From Rickettsiales bacterium (GTDB taxonomy: Bacteria > Pseudomonadota > Alphaproteobacteria > Rickettsiales > Deianiraeaceae), in the NCBI GenBank assembly GCA_947485035.1, contig CANKQN010000074.1, positions 1-5,026 on the forward strand: a stretch of 5,026 nt of DNA. The letters run 5' to 3'. Positions 4,617 to 5,026 of this stretch are shown in pieces. The notes beneath the pieces are model-generated. The model had not been told where the DNA came from. It ran no database searches and worked only from the letters and a program-made list of their open reading frames with translations. A program made the translations under genes and the position numbers. The first letter of the stretch is position 1. The number at the start of each line of letters is the position of its first letter.

Positions 4617-5026
4617 TTAAAATGACTTTTTGCAAAGCCTCATGCTTTCCAGAAGTTCCAATGGCTTTTTGGTCGCCAACGTGGTTCGCGCAAGAGCGAT
4701 TCCATTTTGAATGGTATCCACAACTCCAAAAATTTTCCCAGCAACAGCACAATTCAAGCACACTGTATGAAAAAGCGTGTTTTCGATGCCGTTAACTATG
4801 GGATTTTCAAAGAAACGCAAGCAATTTTGAGCATTTTCCTGTGAATTTCCACCGATTATAGAGTTATCAACCGTGAGCGGCATGCCAAAGTTGCGCGGGG
4901 TAACTTCAACGCGACGCATCTTTCCGTTTTGCACAAAAATTATCGTGTTGTCTTCGAATGAAAGCAGTTCGTCTGCCTCTGATTTTGACTGCACCACCGC
5001 AAGCCTTTTCCTACCAAGGTTTTGTA
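4617..5026 (-). CDS. trpD: Anthranilate phosphoribosyltransferase-like protein, C-terminal part (5' end beyond right edge)
   Basis: TrpD joins anthranilate to phosphoribosyl pyrophosphate, the second committed step of tryptophan synthesis. The minus-strand frame is open from base 5026 to TAA at 4619-4617, about 136 codons. Matches to the TrpD C-terminal half occur in order: LGRKRLAVV (family LGxKRALVVHG), ADEL with the metal-binding Asp-Glu pair at 4973-4968, the NGKMRRVEVTPRNFGMP stretch (family dG.i..y.itPedfGl), IGGNSQENAQN (GGdaxeNA), VCLNCAVA (vxLNAAxaL) and TIQNGIALAR (sleeGialA). The conserved His-Gly before the Asp-Glu pair is replaced by Gln-Ser, and nearby glycines are lost, so the copy is divergent. 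The substrate-binding N-terminal region lies outside the window. A GTG at 4997-4995 is internal and not the start. A related TrpD2/YbiB-like protein is the main alternative. The symbol follows the best family match. Confidence 0.72.
   Translation of the reverse strand, partial: QNLGRKRLAVVQSKSEADELLSFEDNTIIFVQNGKMRRVEVTPRNFGMPLTVDNSIIGGNSQENAQNCLRFFENPIVNGIENTLFHTVCLNCAVAGKIFGVVDTIQNGIALARTTLATKKPLELLESMRLCKKSF

Noticed and set aside
1..5026. tRNA, rRNA, tmRNA, CRISPR array, insertion sequence, phage or toxin-antitoxin genes
   Set aside because: I looked on both strands and saw no tRNA-like cloverleaf, no regularly spaced direct repeats, no transposase or integrase motifs and no small paired frames with such features.

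Overview
The window is AT-rich, densely coded bacterial DNA holding seven protein genes, two of them cut by the window edges. The signs point to an alphaproteobacterium, probably in or near the Rickettsiales. SmpB closely resembles what I recall of the Rickettsia protein, the sigma factor is a clear RpoH, and a stand-alone VirB2/TrbC-type pilin gene (scattered virB2 copies are common in Rickettsiales) lies among housekeeping genes. The rpoH promoter fits the alphaproteobacterial CTTGAC-17-CTATAT pattern at 11 of 12 positions. A TrpD-like gene would be unusual for classical Rickettsia-type parasites. It fits better with less reduced, amino-acid-making lineages such as the Deianiraea group, but that placement is a guess from content alone.

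Left third (1-1727), all on the minus strand: rpoH (heat-shock sigma factor), then smpB (ribosome rescue), then the first 102 codons of hemH (ferrochelatase), which runs off the left edge. smpB and hemH are 4 bp apart and clearly co-transcribed. smpB also has its own promoter candidate in the 61-bp gap after rpoH. The leftmost 300 bases look empty because hemH lacks its stop codon here, but they are fully coding.

Middle (1728-3501), plus strand: a long-chain acyl-CoA synthetase, divergent from rpoH. The longest reading starts at 1810, but a good promoter lies inside its first 75 bases and family similarity begins at the second ATG, so I start the gene at 1885.

Right part (3548-5026): a secreted VirB2-like pilin on the minus strand, convergent with the synthetase; a 212-bp AT-rich intergenic region; a complete cold-shock protein gene on the plus strand followed by a strong hairpin and a two-way intrinsic terminator; and the C-terminal end of a divergent anthranilate phosphoribosyltransferase (TrpD) on the minus strand, entering from beyond the right edge.

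The genes do not form one pathway: stress response and ribosome rescue, haem synthesis, fatty-acid activation, type IV secretion, cold shock and tryptophan synthesis are side by side. I saw no RNA gene, CRISPR array, insertion sequence or phage gene, and no convincing new system. The points most worth a second look are the rpoH promoter (possible self-regulation), the orphan pilin with its cysteine-bearing tail, the altered active-site motif in TrpD, the corrected start of the acyl-CoA synthetase, and the near-absence of Shine-Dalgarno sites.
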